Assembly: GCA_028017165.1 (NCBI GenBank)
Contig: CM051528.1
Span: 17,674,302 to 17,738,301, forward strand
Direction of reading: 5' to 3'
DNA: 64,000 bases
Origin: Herpetospermum pedunculosum
Lineage: Eukaryota; Streptophyta; Magnoliopsida; Cucurbitales; Cucurbitaceae
Shown: one piece after another, positions 28,980 to 40,919 of the stretch
Position numbering within the stretch: the stretch's first letter is position 1
Layout of the letters: each line of letters opens with the position of its first letter
The notes under the pieces: model-generated
Database searches by the model: none
Told to the model about the DNA's origin: nothing
What the model saw: only the letters and a program-made list of their open reading frames with translations
Program-made: the position numbers and the translations under genes

Positions 28980-29430
28980 TATTTTGATCACTCAATTTGC
29001 ATCAATTTAAGCTTGGTGGGTTTTAATATAGAAATTGTTTCTATATGGGCGTCTAAAGTGTGTTCTGATTTTGGCATCGTTTTTTAGCTTCATTATTTGT
29101 AATTGCCCGAGAATTTATGGTCTTTAATGTGTGCTGAAGAGTCTGTATTCTTTTAGAGTCATCAGAGTCCATATAGGGTTCTTTATGAAAAAAGCTCGAG
29201 TTGAGCTGACCGAAGTGTTCGGTGGTAGTTCAAACTCGTTCAAGGCGGTTTGAAGGGAAGCTCGAAGAAAAACTGGCTGAAGTGTTCAGGGAAGCAAACT
29301 TGTCCAAGGCGGTACGAAGAGTTCGAAGTCCGCTCAAGACTACTTAGCTTGTTGTTCAAGCTTGTAATAAAGTAGTTGTTGCTTGCTTAATGCCAAAATC
29401 GGTCCACTTTAGTTTGTTTAATTATTTATG
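28980..29430 (+). mobile_element. Copia leader remnant, plus orientation
   Basis: Non-coding sequence after the primer binding site. It includes an imperfect internal repeat (GAAGTGTTC and CAAGGCGGT twice each near 29200-29310). It ends where minus-strand Copia leader sequence begins, giving a head-to-head join of two elements. Confidence 0.45.
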
Positions 29431-30253
29431 CATAAACATGTTTAACCTATGGTGGGATTTTAATCTATATGACATACTATATGCAATCAATTAAAATTTA
29501 AAACATACATTAACATGCATAATTAAATTAAAAATACAGCAAAATTGACCGACATATTTGATATATCCTAAAAAATTGAAAACAATTTAAATTACATTAA
29601 TTTAAATCCAAAGACATATCTTGATCTTCCATTTTTCATTTTTGAAATCATCCTAATTTAGGTTAAGAAAACCCTAAATATCTCAACACTAGATGCCACA
29701 TGTAATTTAGTTTGTATGTCCAACAACCTTGAAACTCCTTTCATCTTCACACACGGCTACATGGAGATTCTGCATGCACATATGATTATGTCAAACTCAA
29801 AAAATAAATTCAGCAACTTTGAATTTACATAGATTCGCATGAGGAACAAAATATGTCGGCAATTTCAATTTGGTATTGGGCCTTTGCTCTATAGAAAATC
29901 ATTTGGCAGAATCAAAACTTATGTTCTTTTTTGAAGAAACACAAATTCTAAATTGTTGAAGTGTAAAAATTACATGAAATCCTAAAACTGATCATAAAGA
30001 ATTTTACAATTGATCTAATCAAATGCTTTAAATCTAATGTCAATCAAATATGCCTAAACAATCAATTTTACAAATCATCACATATCACATATATGTATAA
30101 AATTAAAAGAATCACCATACAAGAATTTAATTTTAAACAAGAATCAAAGATGCTCCGATACCAATTGTAGGGAATCATCGAATACATATATGTACAAAAT
30201 TAAATTAAAATACCCATCATACAAAAATTTAATTCTAAACAAGAATCAAAGAT
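29431..30253 (-). mobile_element. Copia leader / gag-proximal remnant, minus orientation
   Basis: The block beginning ATGTTTAACCTATGGTGG at about 29430 is repeated at about 35284, and both lead on their right to a primer binding site and LTR. Stops in all frames make it non-coding now. A first tRNA-Met-like site (GCTCCGATACCA) lies at 30152-30163, as a local duplicate of the true site at 30254-30265. Confidence 0.55.
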
Positions 30254-30265
30254 GCTCTGATATCA
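30254..30265 (-). other. Primer binding site, minus orientation
   Basis: GCTCTGATATCA on the plus strand, the complement of TGATATCAGAGC, is one change from the canonical site and lies two bases left of the LTR starting at 30268. Confidence 0.7.
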
Positions 30266-30267
30266 AT

Positions 30268-31390
30268 TGTGGGGAAGGAACGCTTCAAAGCCCGCAACAG
30301 AAGTGTTGGAATCGTTCTTTGAATTTATTTAGAATTAAACTTAAATTACAAGATTAAACATACTACCTTTGAAGACCATAATCTTCTTGTGTTCTTTCTC
30401 TATGAGATGTTTCTCGCTATAACTCGAACACATGACCAAGGTTTGTGAGAGCTTTCTTGAAAGAAGGAGAAAACAATTCTCTATAGAGAGATGACTAGTG
30501 TGTTTGATCAACCTTTTGGCTAAACCTAAATGTCATAAATACATTTTAATATCTATTATACTAAAATATGTATTTTATATTTATTTGAATCTCATTCAAA
30601 TATCATAAAATTAATCTTTTATAATATACATTTAACCAATTTGAATTCCGTTAAATTTCATATGTATATATAGATTTTAATATTAATGTATCTAATACAT
30701 AAGCTATCTTCTCTAATATTTAATATATTAAATACAATAAATATATTTTCTTCTTCTACATTAAATATATTAAATATTAATTTAAATATTTCAAATTTTT
30801 CTTTCAACTAAATTGATCATTTTAGTTTTACTATGAGCTAACAAAGGGACCTTATGGACCTACAAATTTATACAAAATTAATTGATTAAACTCATTTAAC
30901 TCTAGGTCACTTCACTATAGGCCTAGAGTTGCACTCTTATGCACAGTAGGACAAGTTGTGTTCATGGATATAACCATTACATGCAAGTCGATCCTTCATG
31001 AGTTGTTCATAATTACAGTTGGATTAAAAGTCCGTTTTTCCCTATAATTACATCTTACACCTTAAGTACCGTTGATTCTCTAATGAACAACCTGTTTATG
31101 ATTCAACCATAAACCAAGTCTCCCTCGGGCAAGTGAGAGGGTGGGGCCCCATTGTTCTAGTCTTGAATTCAGCAGTTAAGGGAACTACTCATCTATTTTC
31201 TCTATAGGGGAAGGAGTGAATTTCATCTTGTGCAACTTATGTTCCCAGCTCCCTATTGGTCAAGTCCCCAAAATGGTAGACTTATTGAATCGGCTATAAA
31301 TGTCATTCTCACCCATACAAATCAAAGGACGAGCCCTCACAGGTAGGAGTTCATAACTCACTCAGGATTAAGATTGAATCACATATGAAC
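30268..31390 (-). repeat. Copia LTR, minus orientation, U3-truncated
   Basis: Begins TGTGGGGAAGGAACG and aligns through many blocks to 36392-37650, including GGCCTAGAGTTG, GCAAGTCGATCCTT and AACAACC-GGTTTATGATTCA-like words. It stops matching near 31390, so some 380 bp of U3 are missing compared with the other copy. Internal sequence lies on both sides. Confidence 0.75.
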
Positions 31391-33600
31391 TCATGTAATT
31401 GCTTTGTAAATACATTCTTTAAGACTTATTTTCAAAAAAGATTTCTTAAACCTTCACTTGACATATCTCATATGCAACTATAAATTAGGAAATGCTTATA
31501 TACTCTAATATGACAACAAATGAGAAAGTTTATCCATGGTTTACTTTCTCCCACTATATTTGTCATTAGTCTTATTTTGAAGGTTTGTACCTTCTTATTT
31601 ACAAATCTTTTACTTTGGTAGATATATTCAAAACCTATGGGTTTTACCCCATCACGAATATCTATAAGTTCCAGATAAAGATAAGTACATCTACTCTATC
31701 TCGAGATTTATGACTTTGGTCTACTAGTCTTTGTCATTGACCCTCATTTCAACTTTGAGGTCAAGAAGCCCTACATTTTGTCATCTAATACAACAACTTA
31801 GGCTTCATATAAGCTCTTGTAATGGTCGGGTCATCTCATAACTCTCCCACTACGATGAGGCTTATCCAATTCATGACTAGGATTCATTTGACTATCAAAT
31901 GTAATTAAATTGTTAACTATTTAGTGGCTTCACTTGGAACCAACTTTTCAACACTATTGAACATATTCAAGTTTCAGCATGTATGCTTAAAACTCTCAAA
32001 ACTCGAAGGGTTGTAAACTAACTTTAGTACTCTTCTATAATCTCAAAGTTGTCTCATGGACACCTTTTAGATAGAATCATGTTCACTATACAATCTATAT
32101 TGTATATCCTAACAAGAGTCTGATAATGACGTGTAATTCTTTATTGTTCTGACCATGTCTAACAAGGTCGTGTTTCTCCTCTTACACCACAATTTCACAC
32201 AATTGTACTTTGTGCTAGAGTTGAGATAAAATCTCACTTTATATCAATTAGTCTTAGTACATAAGGTTCCTGTACTTTTCACTGTGATCTGATCATAGTG
32301 TCTTGATAGATTTACCTAATTGACCTTCAACTTGAGTCTTATATTCCTTGAACTTTTCAAAATATTCAGACTTATGTTGCATTAGGTTACGATACTTATT
32401 TCTTGAATAATCATCAGCTAGAGTGATGAAATATTCATCAGTGTTCTTTGGCCTGTAGGCTTTTCCAACAAAAACCTATTGATTATCTTGCATGAAAGGC
32501 AAGATCTTAAGACATATAAAGTAATTAACTCTAACATTTAGAGAATCATTTCGTAGTAGTCTGTTTATTCAAATTGATCAGAATCAATCTTGAATGCCAA
32601 AGACAAGTATCATATTTTAGGAGAATATAAATTGTCTTTATATTCTGGATTCTATAATCCTGAATATCTCAATGTGTAGTATTTTGTATGTTAACAATTT
32701 AACATATATAAATTATTCTTATTTTTCAGCTGAATTTTTCAAACAATTTTGAAAATAAAAATTTAGCTGAACATTTTATTAGTAATAAAGTTAGAGAAAT
32801 TGAATTTCTCCTATGATACTAAAAACACCATATTCAGAATTAAATAACAATTATTTCTTATGGACATCTTAATGTCTCCCACTACATTAATTGAGATGAG
32901 TTTTCTGGTGCCAACAAGTAGAGATCATTCTACATAATTAAGTTTTTTCCAAGAATTACATATGAAATGTAATGAAGAACAAATCTTAATAGTGGATCTT
33001 AATCTACTATCTAGGTGGTAATGATAATTTTCCACCAAAAATCTAGTAAATCAAATTTATTTTTATTCATGTTCTTCTTATAGAGGTATTTCATAAATTC
33101 CTTTTATTATGACTAGTTTGCTAATTTAGAAACTATTTTCTTTTAGCTACAGTCATATGGTTTCTTTTCTTGGATTTTGGTAATACTTAATTTTTTTTTT
33201 TAGATTATTCAGATAAATATCTAAATCTAGCTTTTATTGACTTCAACAATATCTCATATGTTGTTGCCATCTTCTTAGTTTGACATCAGAATTTTTTTAT
33301 AAGTCATTGTTATCTTGATTTATTAATCATATGCTTCACGAACAATTCGATTAACATTGGCAACAAATTTTTGAGAACATTTCTCAATAAAGACAAATTA
33401 AAGAAAATTTATACTGTCATTATATAGTGTTAACATTATTTTTCCAAGTGATAATATTTTCTCAAATTGACAAATTAACGAAAAAAATAAATAAAAGAAA
33501 TGACATAATATTGAAATATATAAAAATTATTTAATAACATGCAAACAATATTCATTCAATTTCAGCATAGAAAACAAACAATTTGATAAATGAACCCTAA
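31391..33600 (-). pseudogene. Degenerate Copia polyprotein: RT start and integrase fragments
   Basis: On the minus strand, 32100-32460 reads as broken Copia integrase (YFITLADDYSRNKYRNLMQ, then EYKTQVEGQLGKSIKTL). Stretch 31570-31700 resembles the start of Copia RT, around KPIGFEYIYQ and VQTFKIRL, in shifting frames. The rest of RT and RNase H appear deleted, because a polypurine-like AGTGGGAGAAAG lies at about 31545-31556. Stops and frameshifts are dense, so this is an old copy. Confidence 0.65.
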
Positions 33601-34190
33601 AACATTAATTTCTAAGGCTATGATACTTTAGTGAGTTAACACAAGTGCCGCCGTAGGGTAGGTCAAATGCTCCTTCACTAATCCGAGACAATCTCAACCA
33701 AGTGTTATCCAAAAATAACTCTTATTTCTATAACATTTAGTTACCATTAGTTTGGTCAAGAAAATCATTAACAACCTTAATGATATCTTTGTAAGTGTAA
33801 CCCATCATTTTAGATTCTATAATTTTATCCCAACAAGTGTCGTCGTAGGGTAGGTCAAGTATTGAAAATAAAATTACAATCCTATCCTTCTTAGGAGATT
33901 CACCCTGATATTGACCCATGTAAACACCTCCCGTAGGGGAACAGTCCAAAAGTCGTCGCGAGGCCCCACATGAATCTCACGTTGTGAACCAATGATAGAG
34001 ATCGTAGGATATGTTGACACATTTCCTCTCCCACTTACTATTTTCAAAAATACTTTCTCTCGAGAATCACCCTGATATTGACCTATGCAAACATCTTCCG
34101 TAGGGGGACGGTCCAAAAGCCGCCGCGAGGCCCCGCATGAATCTCACCTTGTGAATCTATAAGAGAGACGTTAGGATACCTTGACATATG
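33601..34190 (-). repeat. Tandem repeat of about 180 bp in the Copia array
   Basis: Two copies (about 33893-34060 and 34065-34190) share CACCCTGATATTGACC, AAACA-CTCCGTAGGGG and GCGAGGCCCC-CATGAATCTCA blocks. A shorter CGTAGGGTAGGTCAA block occurs at 33652 and 33846. Small minus-strand frames (33737-33949 and 33874-34116) both contain CGQYQG-like text because of the repeat. I do not recognise a protein family. Confidence 0.65.
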
Positions 34191-34789
34191 TTTTTCTTCC
34201 CCTAAGTATTTTGAAATAGGGTTTTCTATTACTTAGACAAATTAGGCTAATCTCATTTATCTAAGTTCTTCAATATACCCTTTCATAACCCTTATGTTGG
34301 TTAGATTGATTTTAATGTGAATTAAACTATTTAAAATTAATCACATTATGAGTCTGCTTAATGAAATAAAATAAAATTTGACTAATTCAACCCTCAGACC
34401 AGTTCTCAGGTAGAGGTGTTTCTTTTCAGTCAACTTAAGTACCTCACCCGAGTAACCTTTCTTAGACAAGGTTCCTTTATAGTCAATTTTTATTTTAAAT
34501 TCATTAATCTTTAATTAACTATTAATTACTAGATCAATGAACTTCAGTTGATTTTAAGCAATGTTTTTAATCCTATTAAAAAACTAATTCACCTTATGGA
34601 TAATCTTGAAGTTTTAACCATTTTAAACCCTTTAAAACAAAATTAAAGATTATCCTATATTCTAATCTTATTAAAAATAAAAGATAAACTAAATTCAAAT
34701 ATTTAAACTATTTAAAGAATGAATGAAATTATTTTTAATTAAGAAAAGAAAAATTCTAATTGAAATATATGAATCTTATTAGAAAATAT
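34191..34789. other. AT-rich Copia internal remnant, unassigned
   Basis: No open frame or motif recognised; it sits between two tandem-repeat blocks of the same decayed element. Confidence 0.35.
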
Positions 34790-35045
34790 CTAATTCCATT
34801 GTGAAAATATGGAAAATATCCTAATATTTATTAGGAAAATATATATCTCAATCTTATTGGTCTTATTGGAAAAATATATATCTCAATCTTATTGGTCTTA
34901 TTGGGAAAATATATATCTCAATCTTATTGGGAAGGGAAAATATATATCTCAATCTGATTGGGAAAAGTATCTTCTCAATTTGGGAAAAGGTATCTTCTCA
35001 ATCTGATTGGGAAAAGATATCTTCTCAATCTTATTAGAGAGAATT
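34790..35045 (+). repeat. Tandem repeat, GGAAAATATATATCTCAATC units
   Basis: About seven imperfect units of 25-37 bp share AAAATATATATCTCAATCTT or the later variant GAAAAG-TATCTTCTCAATC. The spacer TATTGGTCTTATTGG expands some units. The short open frame 34809-35006 is produced by the repeat. Confidence 0.8.
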
Positions 35046-36377
35046 CAATATCTAGAAAAAGAAATCGCAATATCTCAGAAAATATATTTCAATCCCATTA
35101 GAAAAATATGGATTCCTATTATGAAAGGAAGTATCCTAATTTCAAATTTTCCAAATATAAAACTATATTGAAAGATATGGAAATATAAAAATATTAGGAA
35201 ATCATCTAATCAAATTAGAAGTGCATTTTAATCATAATATTTCAAATATAACAATTATATTAAAAATAATTAAAATGAATGATCATGTTTAACCTATGGT
35301 GGAATTTTAATCTAGATGACATACTTTATGCAATCAATTTTTTTTTTTAAACAACTTTATGCAATCAATTAATAAAATTAAATCATACATCAATATGCAT
35401 AATTAAAATAAAAACACAGCAAAATTGACCGGCATATTTGATAAATCCTAAGAAATTGAAAACTAATTTAAATCCAAAACATATGTTGGTGTTCAAATAT
35501 CTCTAGTTTCTGGACATTCCAAAACTGAATCCAATTTCCATAACTGAATTTTGACATTCCAAATCTAATCAATGGACATTCCAAATCGAAATTCAAATTT
35601 TCAAGGAGTGAATTTGGACCTTCCAAATTCAATCCAAATTTGAATTCAATTTGAGAACGGATTGTTTATGGACCATCCAAATTTAGAGTTAGTTTTGAAA
35701 AACTCTAAATTTTAATTCTTCAGTTGAGAGCTGAGCCGCCTCATGAAAAGGAAACTACCATATGGAGAAACTCCACCATTCGCAAATTGATGACGTGAAT
35801 TTTTAATTTCGTAATTCTTTCAATCAATTGGGTTTCACCGTTGACTCAATTCACAACTTGAGCACTAAACTCTTCTCAGGTACATAATTTAAGTATCTCT
35901 AATTCACGAAAACCTATTCCCCAAGACTCAATCACATTGAAGCTTCTCTTGGATTCCGATGGTTTTTAGTGTTTACACAGCCACACATGAAATTACAAAC
36001 TTTGTGAAAACAACTTGAAGACTCATTTATCTTCTTCCTTAAGCATCAACCTTCAACTCTCAGCATCAGGTTCACAAGATTCAAGTTGAGTGGAAATCCA
36101 GTAGCACAAATCGAACATATCAACACTTTGAAAAAATGATTTCTTGTTATGTGCGACAGGCAGATCAATAACTTTGATGTCCATTGAATATATTTTTTTT
36201 TTTTTAGCAATTACACAAAACCAACCCTTATGGGTTTTACATTTGATGTACTCGAAGCTTTAAATCTAATGTCAAATAGCCTAAACAATCCATTTGCAAA
36301 CCAACATATATCATATATATGATAAAATTAAAATACCCACCAACATGAACTTTTAATTCTAAACAAAACTCAAATAA
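35046..36377 (-). mobile_element. Copia leader / gag-proximal remnant, second copy
   Basis: Contains the same ATGTTTAACCTATGGTGG block as 29430 (here about 35284), then extra sequence with repeated GGACATTCCAAAT-type words near 35520-35690. It leads to the primer binding site at 36378. There is no usable reading frame. Confidence 0.5.
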
Positions 36378-36389
36378 GCTCTGATACCA
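36378..36389 (-). other. Primer binding site, minus orientation
   Basis: GCTCTGATACCA, the exact complement of the tRNA-Met-type TGGTATCAGAGC, lies two bases left of the LTR start. Confidence 0.85.
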
Positions 36390-36391
36390 AT

Positions 36392-38027
36392 TGAAGGGAA
36401 TGAACTATTCAAACTCACGCTAAAGCGTTGGAATAGATCTTTGTTTGATTTATTTAGAATTAAACTAAGAATACAGTTAAGCTAGTATTACCTTTGATGA
36501 ACAATCATCTTCCTTTTTCCACGAGATCTTACCTTTGATGAACAATCATTTCTTGTGTTCTTTTTTCCACGAGATCTTCCTCGCTATGACTCGAAACACG
36601 AGATCAAGGCTTGTGGGAGCTCAGCTCTTTGAAAGAATGAGAGAACAATTCTCTCTTGAGGGCGAGTGATGTGTTTGGCCAACCTTGGCTAAACTTAAAT
36701 GTCTTATTTATAATAAGGCTTTTAGGAATTAATTTTATTTTATAAAATACATTTTAATATCTAATATATTAAAATATGTATTTTATATTTATTTGAATCT
36801 TATTCAAATATTATAAAATTAATCATTTATAATATACTTTAAACCAATTTGAATCTCATTCAAATAACATATGTATATAGTTTTTAATATTAAGGTATCA
36901 TATACATAAACTATTTCCTCTAATATTTAATGTATCAAATACAATAAATATATTTTACTCTTCTACCTTTAATATATCAAATATATTAAATATTAATTTG
37001 AATATTTCAAATTTTTCTTTCAACTAAATTGATATTTTTAGTGTTACTATGAGCTAGCCAGGGGACCTTATGAACCTACAGATTTATAAGCTCCAATGAT
37101 ACAAAATTAATTAATTAAACTCATTAATTAATTAATTTTCATTCATTAACTCTAGGTCACTCCACTATAGGCCTAGAGTTGTACTCTTATGCACTGTATG
37201 ACAAGTTGTGTCCATAGATATAACCATTACATGCAAGTCGATCCTTTACGAGTTGTTCGTAATTACAGCTGGGTCAAAAGTCTGTTTTACCCCTGTAATT
37301 ACATCTTACACCTTAATTAAGTACCACTGATTCTCTAATGAACAACCGGTTTATGATCCAACCATAAACCAAGTCCCTCTCGGGCCAGTGAGAGGATGGG
37401 CCCCATTGTTCAAGTCTTGAAATCAGCACTTAAGGGAACTACTCATCTAATTTCCCTATATGGGAAGGAGTGAATTCCATCTTGTGAAACTTATGTTCCC
37501 AACTCCCCATTTGGTCAAATCCCCAAAATGGTAGGCTTATTGAATCGACTATAAAGGTCATTCTCACCCATACAAATCAAAGGACGAACCCTCACAGGCA
37601 AGAGTTCATAACTCACTCAGGATTAAGATCGAGTCACATATGATCATCCTGTGAAATATTAATCTTCTCAAATAACGGATTTATAAAGAGAGATTATATA
37701 TTTTGTGGTTCAGTCTTATACAAACTCATTGTATAGGATACCCCAACTCACATGTAATGATTTGGATCAAATCATTTGTAACAATTACAAAGTGAGTCAT
37801 ATCAATAGTGTTACCAGGATAAGGCACCCAACCTTATCCATATACTATAGACCCTTTAGGTTATTACTTGAAAATGATCATCTTGTATGTCAACTACATA
37901 CAGTTCAAGATTACACTAATAACCTTGGATTTTATTTATATAATGAATATTATAAATTGTGAATAATAATAATAATATAATTATCAAATAATTATTAATT
38001 AATTACGAGGCTACATAAATCTCAACA
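36392..38027 (-). repeat. Copia LTR, minus orientation, apparently full length (1636 bp)
   Basis: Begins TGAAGGGAATGAAC next to the primer binding site and ends AAATCTCAACA. The flanking ATCTCCGACTTGCAC reads on the minus strand as a degraded polypurine tract. It aligns with 30268-31390 and more distantly with the LTRs at 4365 and 44482. Open frame 37705-37962 lies inside and has no domain. Confidence 0.8.
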
Positions 38028-38602
38028 ATCTCCGACTTGCACTAAAGCCGGTGAGACATGTATCCTAGGGCATACTCTACACCCAACATGTTCTCCCACT
38101 TGTCCTAGTGAAGATGAGACATGTCTCATAATCCTAGACATTCTAGGTGGCTTTCAAACACTTTAGCCTGAAAAGTCTTTTTATATAGATCAAAACGACT
38201 GTCAATTAAAAGTCATCTTGGTCCTACCGCAATTCTCTCTCTCAGCAGAATACCCTATATATTGATGTTATCTAAGTTCCTAAGTTTAGTCATTGCATAA
38301 AACGTTTTAGACTTAACTATATCTGAAACATCTTTCAAACCAATAAGATTTTTTATTTTATTTTTTACAACCTCATAAATTACTAGGCATCATACGAGTC
38401 CTAAACCAAATAGGATTTAAACCTTAAAAAAAACATCGCTAACATTCGATAAATGTCGCACTTTAAAAAGAAATTGAACAAAACTTGAAATTAAAATATA
38501 GAATATTCTGCAATAGTGCCATACATATTCCAAATTAAGCCTGTGTGTGAGAGAGATTAAAGATGAGAATACATGAAAGAAAAGAAAAAAGAAAAAAAGA
38601 TT
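38028..38602 (-). mobile_element. Copia 3' internal end, then 3' flank of gene B
   Basis: From 38028 to about 38400 the sequence resembles the non-coding tail before a Copia 3' LTR (CTCCCACTTGTCCTAG, GAGACATGTCTCAT). With the leader on the other side, this implies a tandem LTR-internal-LTR-internal array. From about 38450 it becomes the gene B 3' flank, with similarity to the gene A 3' flank. Confidence 0.45.
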
Positions 38603-40370
38603 TTAAGAAGATGAATGAAGAAGAAAGTTTTCCAAGAGTGGAAAAAAAGTAAGAGGTGGCCTAGTTGCCATCTCCTCCATGTGGGCTTCTTCATCTTCAT
38701 CATCTTTTTCAGTTCCATAAACAATCTTGATATCCACTAGGGTTTCCTTTTCACTCATGAAGGAAAGCTTGAATGTCGTCTTTAAAGAAGAAAACCCTCT
38801 TTTCAATACATTCCCTTCCATCACTTCTATCCCAAATTCATGTTTTGTTTCATCAAGTTCCACAATCCGTTCCTTCTGGGTTTTCATCATCTCCTCATCT
38901 GCAAATATTCATTTTTCTTTTTCAAACTCTTATGCTTCTTCGATCTATATTTGCATGGATCATATCTCAACTAGATTAAGCTCGATTTGATATTCATTTG
39001 GAAAGTCATCAAAGTGATATTGAGACAATCTTAAGCCCCATTTGCTTGGAGATCGGTTTTCATTTTTAAGTTTTCATAAATAAAAAATACAACAAAATTG
39101 ATGAATTTTCAAAAATTATTTCAAAAAATAACTAAAAATGATGACTGATTTTACGTTGTTTTCACTAGTTTTTAATTTTGTTTTCAAAATTATGGAAATA
39201 CGGGATACATCCTTTGGATAATATTCCAAAAAAAAAAAAATAAATAAATAATAATAATAATTCTAAAAAATTGTAAATGAGAAATAATTAGATTAAATTA
39301 ATTTTTCTTTATAAAATACATTTTACCAATCACATATTCATGTTTGACTACTTTCTCAAATTTACAACAAACACAATTTTCAAAATTTGAATTCAAATTT
39401 AAAATTTTTAAATTAGAATCAAACAAATATTTAGATATAATAAAAATAAATAATTTATTTTTATTTCCAACTAAATTCTTTATTTTGGAAAATTGTTTTC
39501 AAATCACCAACTAATTAAATGGGTTTACTATTTTGTGTTTTTGATAAAACTCATTTTACACTAATTTAAATAAAATCCCTTTTTAAACTCTTTATTTTTC
39601 TATAGATACTGGTTGAAAAAATAATTTTGTTTAAAAAGTCTTTTTTTCCAGGAGTTATTCCAAACAGAGACCGTCTCAAATCAACAAGGTTTGTTTATTT
39701 TTTTTATATTATTTTAATTATCCTTTCTATAATTAAACCCCTTTTATTAGATCATTAGATCACTTAATTTTATATAGGTTTTATTTGAGAATATATTGAA
39801 AATATTAAATTTATCCCAAATAATAAACTTTCAAGTTTTTGAATTGGGTGCTAATTTAATTAGAGTTACCAAAATCTAATTACTTCAAGCTCAAGTGACA
39901 TGGAATTCACTACTTATTTGATATTCATTTTCATAATCTACTTATTTACTTTTTACTTTATGGTTGGTAAAAAAAATACTTTATACTTTATGGTATCCTA
40001 GCGCATAAGATATGTATCATGCATACACACAAATTTCAATATTATTACGATTAATCGAGATGTATGTAATAGATCATGACACGAACATCTATATATGTAT
40101 ATATATAAATAACAATATTTTTTCACAGTCGGGAGTGATATGTATATATATATATTAGTAAGGTAAGATGAAGATGAAGATGAACTGACCATGAATAAGA
40201 TGGAAAAGCAAGACAGAGCCAAGGCCACCATTTCCATGAATGAGCTCAATATTTTCCACAGTGTTGGGCATAAGCTTTGGAATGATAAATCTCAAGTCTT
40301 TAGCCAAAGCTTTCCAAAGGGTTTCAAGATCAACCCTAACTTTTGCTTGAGCATTAACCTCCTTAACCAT
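38603..40370 (-). CDS. Gene B: phytohormone-binding (CSBP-like) Bet v 1 family protein, two exons
   Basis: Exon 1 is 40190-40370 and exon 2 is 38603-38898, giving 158 aa with exon lengths (181 and 296 bp) identical to gene A. The donor is G|GTCAGT, a little weaker than gene A's, and the acceptor TTTGCAG|AT; they join in phase 1. The protein starts MVKEVNAQAKVRVDLETLW, keeps the glycine loop HGNGGLGS (45-52), ELDETKHEFGIEVMEG (74-89) and KTTFKLS (100-106), and ends LLENFLLHSSS. The exon junction region (IHDEEMM against GRGVKIM in A) is the most diverged stretch and lies near the mouth of the ligand cavity in this fold. No stops or shifts occur, so the gene looks intact. The intron is 1291 bp. 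It probably binds a hydrophobic hormone-like ligand in the cytosol; which one is unknown. Confidence 0.87.
38899..40189 (-). other. Intron of gene B
   Basis: AT-rich, with no large transposon recognised. It contains an A-rich/TAA tract near 39220-39260 and a TATATA-rich stretch at 40090-40155. At 1.3 kb against 3.6 kb in gene A, it shows how much of gene A's intron is later insertion. Confidence 0.6.
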
Positions 40371-40919
40371 GGCTGGCTTGTATAAAATTTCAAAGAGATG
40401 CAAGTTTTTGTTTAGAAAATGTGAGTTATATATGTTAGGGTAATTAAGAGACGGACAACAAATGGTGAGCACACATATGTTAGGGTGTATTAAGAGACAG
40501 ACAACAAATTAAATGTCTTGCATTCCACACATATATACTTGTCGTTTCACACTCACATGCACCATGCATCATTTTTGTTTTTTTGTTTCTTTTACAATGT
40601 TCGAGGCTTTGAAAAGTGATGAGACTTATTAGAGTCATGGCATGCATTTTGTGATTCCATTTTCAAGGAATTAGGGAACGACATTTTGTCGTGTTTCTTT
40701 TGCTTTCAAATTAAACTATTTGTCGGATGGAGGAGCAAAATTTTTAGTACACCCATGGGGGAGAATTTTTACATCTGGAGTTTTTCCATACCACTTCCTT
40801 TAAAGAAATGACACGTGGCAAATGGTTGTTTGACTGGAACCTACTCTATTAAATGTATTATTTTTTTAAACCATTTTGGCACGTGTTATTCCTTGCAGTG
40901 GTATGAAAAAACTCCATAC

